Origin: DAIUFH01 sp036844705
GTDB taxonomy: Bacteria > Bacillota > Clostridia > Tissierellales > Tissierellaceae
Assembly: GCA_036844705.1 (NCBI GenBank)
Contig: DAIUFH010000003.1
Span: 1 to 63,486 of the forward strand
Length of the DNA stretch: 63,486 nt
Reading direction: 5' to 3'
The notes beneath the pieces are model-generated. The model was not told where the DNA came from, made no database searches, and saw nothing but the letters and a program-made list of their open reading frames with translations. This document shows, one piece after another, positions 62,001-63,486 of the stretch (the first letter of the stretch is position 1; every line of letters starts with the position of its first letter). The translations under genes and the position numbers were made by a program.

Positions 62001-63316
62001 CTGAAAAAACTGCATATGGATTCGTTAAAAAATACTTTGAGCAAAGAGAAATATCCGTAAACCCAGCTGAAATAAACAGACTTGTAAAGGGTTGCACAGG
62101 TATAAAAAGAACATCAGGTCAACATCCGGGTGGAGTAATGATAGTACCTGATTATAAGGATATTCTAGATTTTTCTCCAATCCAATATCCTGCTGATGAT
62201 AAAACATCAGGTGTCATAACAACGCATTTCGATTATCATTCTATAAGCGGTAGAATCTTAAAGCTAGATATATTAGGACACGATACGCCTACAATAATTA
62301 AAATGCTCGAAGATTTAACTCATACCAATTCAATGGAAATACCTTTGGATGATAAGGATACTTTAAAGTTATTTACAAGTACCACTCCTTTAAAAATAAC
62401 ACAAGAGGACATTAATTGCCCAGTGGGGACATTAGGAATTCCTGAGTTTGGAACCAAATTTGTCAGACAGATGCTTGTAGAAACCAAGCCTACAAAATTT
62501 TCGGATTTAGTTCGTATAAGTGGACTTTCTCATGGGACTGATGTATGGGTAAATAATGCACAGGAACTTGTAAAAAATGGTGTGGCTCCATTGTCCAAGG
62601 TGATTTCCACAAGAGAAGATATCATGCTTGGATTGATAAATGCTGGTATGGAGAAAAAACAATCCTTCTTTATAATGGAAAAAGTACGTAAAGGTAAGGG
62701 TCTGACACCAGAGGATGAAAAAGTTATGAGAGAACATAATCTACCTGAATGGTATATAGAATCCTGTCAGAAGATTAAATATATGTTCCCTAAAGCCCAT
62801 GCTGCTGCATATGTAATGATATCCTTTAGAATTGCATATTACAAGGTTCATTACCCAGAAGCATTTTATGCAACATATTTCACAATTAAAGCAACTGATT
62901 TTGATGCTGAGCTTGTTCTTCAGGGTAAGGAAGCCGTTAAAAATAAGATTATTGAATTAGATAATTTGGGCAATAATATGACTGCGAAGGAAAAAAATCT
63001 ATATACAGTTTTGGAGGTTGCTTTGGAAATGTATTGCAGAGGTTTAAAGTTTGAGAGAGTAGATTTGTACAAATCAGACAGTGATATATTTCTAATAAGT
63101 GACAGTGGCATTTTGCCTCCTTTAAAAAGTTTGGATGGAATAGGTGAAAATGCCGCAAAGAAGATTGTTGAGGAGAGAAACATTAAGAGCTTTATTTCTG
63201 TTGAAGATCTGATTAATAGAGGTAAGGCCAACAAGTCAGTTATAGAAGCCTTAACTAAGCATGGATGTCTTGATGAATTGCCTGAAAGTAATCAAATTAG
63301 CCTATTTAGCATTTGA
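59048..63316 (+). CDS. polC: DNA polymerase III PolC-type alpha subunit
   Basis: This 1422-residue replicative polymerase is of the Gram-positive PolC type. Layout: N-terminal domain (1-215), OB fold (220-320), PHP domain starting near 325 (ELHLHTQMSAMDG), an inserted DEDD exonuclease at about 400-580 (VVFDIETTGLSAKND, HNATFDIGFI, HRAVDDATATGEI), a zinc-binding loop (CPNC, CPIC), and the polymerase palm and fingers with GSRGSVGSSFAATMSG, DKEPDIDLNF and KRTSGQHPGG. The start follows AGGAGG. It ends in QISLFSI, like a clamp-binding tail. Confidence 0.97.
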   Translation: MTKTEGILIKDIIKNNKYNHLAELDLTINNVKIYKSNMKLVLDIISPQILLKENIEEIQEMLEEQFIQFKIQINISYSDNSNVELSLDNLIDSIKSILTSKIPSSGTWVKEIMWEEKDDEITLILPNQMAFFSVERSGLKDSIFEMVKSNCGKKLNIKYKENNTIDYDSFIEEKEIEERKLSNKTMSSVPSPKKTVSSRNEVGGKYTFGKAIKDQPMKVKDINLNSGSAVIKGSIFQIESRSIKGNKTIISFYISDGTDSIGVKLFLSDDKKDQFLNNVVEDSYIMIEGDVIFDTYIKSTVIMLKSLIKLELELKKDMSEEKRVELHLHTQMSAMDGISTAKKLVQRAKEWGHKAIAITDHGVVQAFPEAMETGKKSDIKIIYGVEGYMINDRKNIVTNFYEDRVADDFVVFDIETTGLSAKNDMITEIGAVRIINGEVVEEFSQLVNPEMSIPAKITELTGITNEMVAGMPTIKDVIKDFKDFIKDSILVAHNATFDIGFIREKMKLSNMKIDNAVLDTLELSRAVFPNLKNHKLNIVAKHLGVSLINHHRAVDDATATGEILIKILNMLEDKNIKTLKQINKLNSQQDVTKGEAFHIILLTKNYTGLKNLYKLISDSHLKYFHRKPRLPKSLIDANRDGLIIGSACEAGELYKAILKNKSYNEIKDIVSFYDYLEIQPIGNNMHLIRDGLVKDEAELQSINRRIYELGRKYNKMTVATGDVHFLDPEDEIYRRILMSGQGFSDADNQAPLYFKTTDEMLEEFSYLGQDVATEVVVKNTNAINDLIEEIIPIPDGTFPPIIEGADEELKSITYKKAYEVYGDPLPEIVKKRLDRELNSIISNGYAVMYIIAQKLVWKSVADGYMVGSRGSVGSSFAATMSGITEVNPLVPHYICPNCKHSEFFEDGSISSGADLEDKDCPICNHKLIKDGQDIPFEVFLGFEGDKEPDIDLNFAGEYQPNAHKYTEELFGKGYVFRAGTIGTIAEKTAYGFVKKYFEQREISVNPAEINRLVKGCTGIKRTSGQHPGGVMIVPDYKDILDFSPIQYPADDKTSGVITTHFDYHSISGRILKLDILGHDTPTIIKMLEDLTHTNSMEIPLDDKDTLKLFTSTTPLKITQEDINCPVGTLGIPEFGTKFVRQMLVETKPTKFSDLVRISGLSHGTDVWVNNAQELVKNGVAPLSKVISTREDIMLGLINAGMEKKQSFFIMEKVRKGKGLTPEDEKVMREHNLPEWYIESCQKIKYMFPKAHAAAYVMISFRIAYYKVHYPEAFYATYFTIKATDFDAELVLQGKEAVKNKIIELDNLGNNMTAKEKNLYTVLEVALEMYCRGLKFERVDLYKSDSDIFLISDSGILPPLKSLDGIGENAAKKIVEERNIKSFISVEDLINRGKANKSVIEALTKHGCLDELPESNQISLFSI

Positions 63317-63341
63317 TTAATATAAAAATCTGTGATATAAT
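63313..63341 (+). promoter_or_regulatory. Strong promoter at polC end
   Basis: TTGATT (over the polC stop codon) and TATAAT are separated by 17 bases, and TGA makes an extended -10. The predicted transcript starts near 63348 and meets a terminator only about 23 bases later. Confidence 0.75.
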
Positions 63342-63370
63342 TATTTAGACAATAATAAGGTTTACTGGCA

Positions 63371-63400
63371 AAGAGTGGGGTTACCCACTCTTGATTTTTT
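63371..63400 (+). terminator. Rho-independent terminator after polC
   Basis: A nine-base-pair stem AAGAGTGGG / CCCACTCTT with loop GTTA is followed by GA and six T residues. It lies between the promoter above and the next gene, so it also works on that promoter's transcript. Confidence 0.9.
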
Positions 63401-63402
63401 AT

Positions 63403-63448
63403 GACCTAACCCGATTTGCAGTGTTTTTCTGCAAATCGATGGTAGGTC
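63403..63448 (+). repeat. Palindromic element, family 1, copy 2
   Basis: This 46-base element has the same outer stem (GACCTA / TAGGTC) as the copy at 891-936, with inner stem GATTTGCAG / CTGCAAATC. Three inner pairs differ between copies and all three keep Watson-Crick pairing. The shared region, including flanks, is 54 bases with seven differences, six of which make up the three compensated pairs. It follows the polC terminator T run by two bases. Confidence 0.82.
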
Positions 63449-63481
63449 AGATGTAGATTTATTTAGTAACGGAGGTGTAAT

Positions 63482-63486
63482 ATGAA
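63482..63486 (+). CDS. Start of next gene, truncated by window edge (probably rimP)
   Basis: An ATG is preceded by GGAGGTG with a four-base gap, and the window ends two bases after it. Only the start codon is visible. In most Firmicutes rimP (30S maturation factor) follows polC, so rimP is the likely identity by position only. The gene lies behind the promoter, terminator and palindromic element at the polC end. Confidence 0.5.

Noticed and set aside
1..63486. tRNA, rRNA, SRP RNA, T-box, prophage or toxin-antitoxin genes
   Set aside because: None was recognised in the spacers. A covariance-model scan was not possible, so short RNAs could still be missed.

Overview
The window is about 63.5 kb of low-GC Firmicutes chromosome made almost entirely of conserved housekeeping genes. 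Gene order closely follows the Bacillus subtilis ylmH-to-polC core. CodY, YlbJ, a YteA-type DksA/TraR protein, PrkC/PrpC and PolC all point to a spore-forming Clostridia-class anaerobe. A Tissierellales-like lineage is my best guess, from protein flavour only. A run of ten Ns flanked by GC-rich foreign bases inside priA shows this is a draft or metagenome-derived scaffold. I see no tRNA, rRNA, CRISPR array, prophage or transposase gene, and no gene-free stretch longer than about 230 bases.

Layout. 1-3.7 kb: ylmH (partial), a DivIVA-domain gene, a DksA/TraR zinc-finger gene, then lspA-rluD-pyrR. 3.7-5.5 kb: rqcH on the minus strand, convergent with pyrR. 5.7-20.4 kb: a long plus-strand run yicC-remA-gmk-rpoZ-coaBC-priA-def-fmt-metallopeptidase-rsmB-rlmN-prpC-prkC-rsgA-rpe (nucleotide and CoA supply, replication restart, translation start, rRNA modification, Ser/Thr phospho-signalling). 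20.4-21.9 kb: a TPP riboswitch with thiT and thiN (thiamine uptake and activation), separated by a repeat block. 22-28.3 kb: a small membrane protein, rpmB (minus), asp23, yloV/fakA, recG, rsmD, coaD and a coiled-coil gene. 28.3-30.8 kb: ylbJ and tmcAL on the minus strand. 30.9-41 kb: ackA, yceD-rpmF, plsX-acpP-rnc, a radical-SAM gene, smc, ftsY. 41-51.5 kb: ylxM-ffh-rpsP-khpA-rimM-trmD, rplS, rbgA-rnhB-yraN-comM-dprA-topA. 51.6-63.5 kb: codY, rpsB, tsf, pyrH-frr, uppS-cdsA-rseP-ispG-polC, then a promoter, a terminator and the first bases of the next gene (probably rimP).

The genes form functional groups: protein targeting (ylxM, ffh, ftsY), ribosome assembly and function (rpsB, tsf, frr, rplS, rpsP, rimM, trmD, rbgA, rsgA, rlmN, rsmB, rsmD), CoA and phospholipid synthesis (coaBC, coaD, plsX, acpP, cdsA), envelope and isoprenoid synthesis (uppS, ispG, rseP, lspA) and DNA metabolism (priA, recG, topA, dprA, comM, smc, polC).

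I did not find a new multi-gene system. The most interesting unexplained signal is non-coding: two families of short palindromic elements just downstream of rho-independent terminators. Their copies differ mainly by compensated changes in the hairpin arms. Other points are the chimeric join in priA, two palindromes whose arms carry divergent -35 boxes, a promoter-terminator module between polC and the next gene, and the absence of dxr from the cdsA-rseP-ispG-polC cluster.
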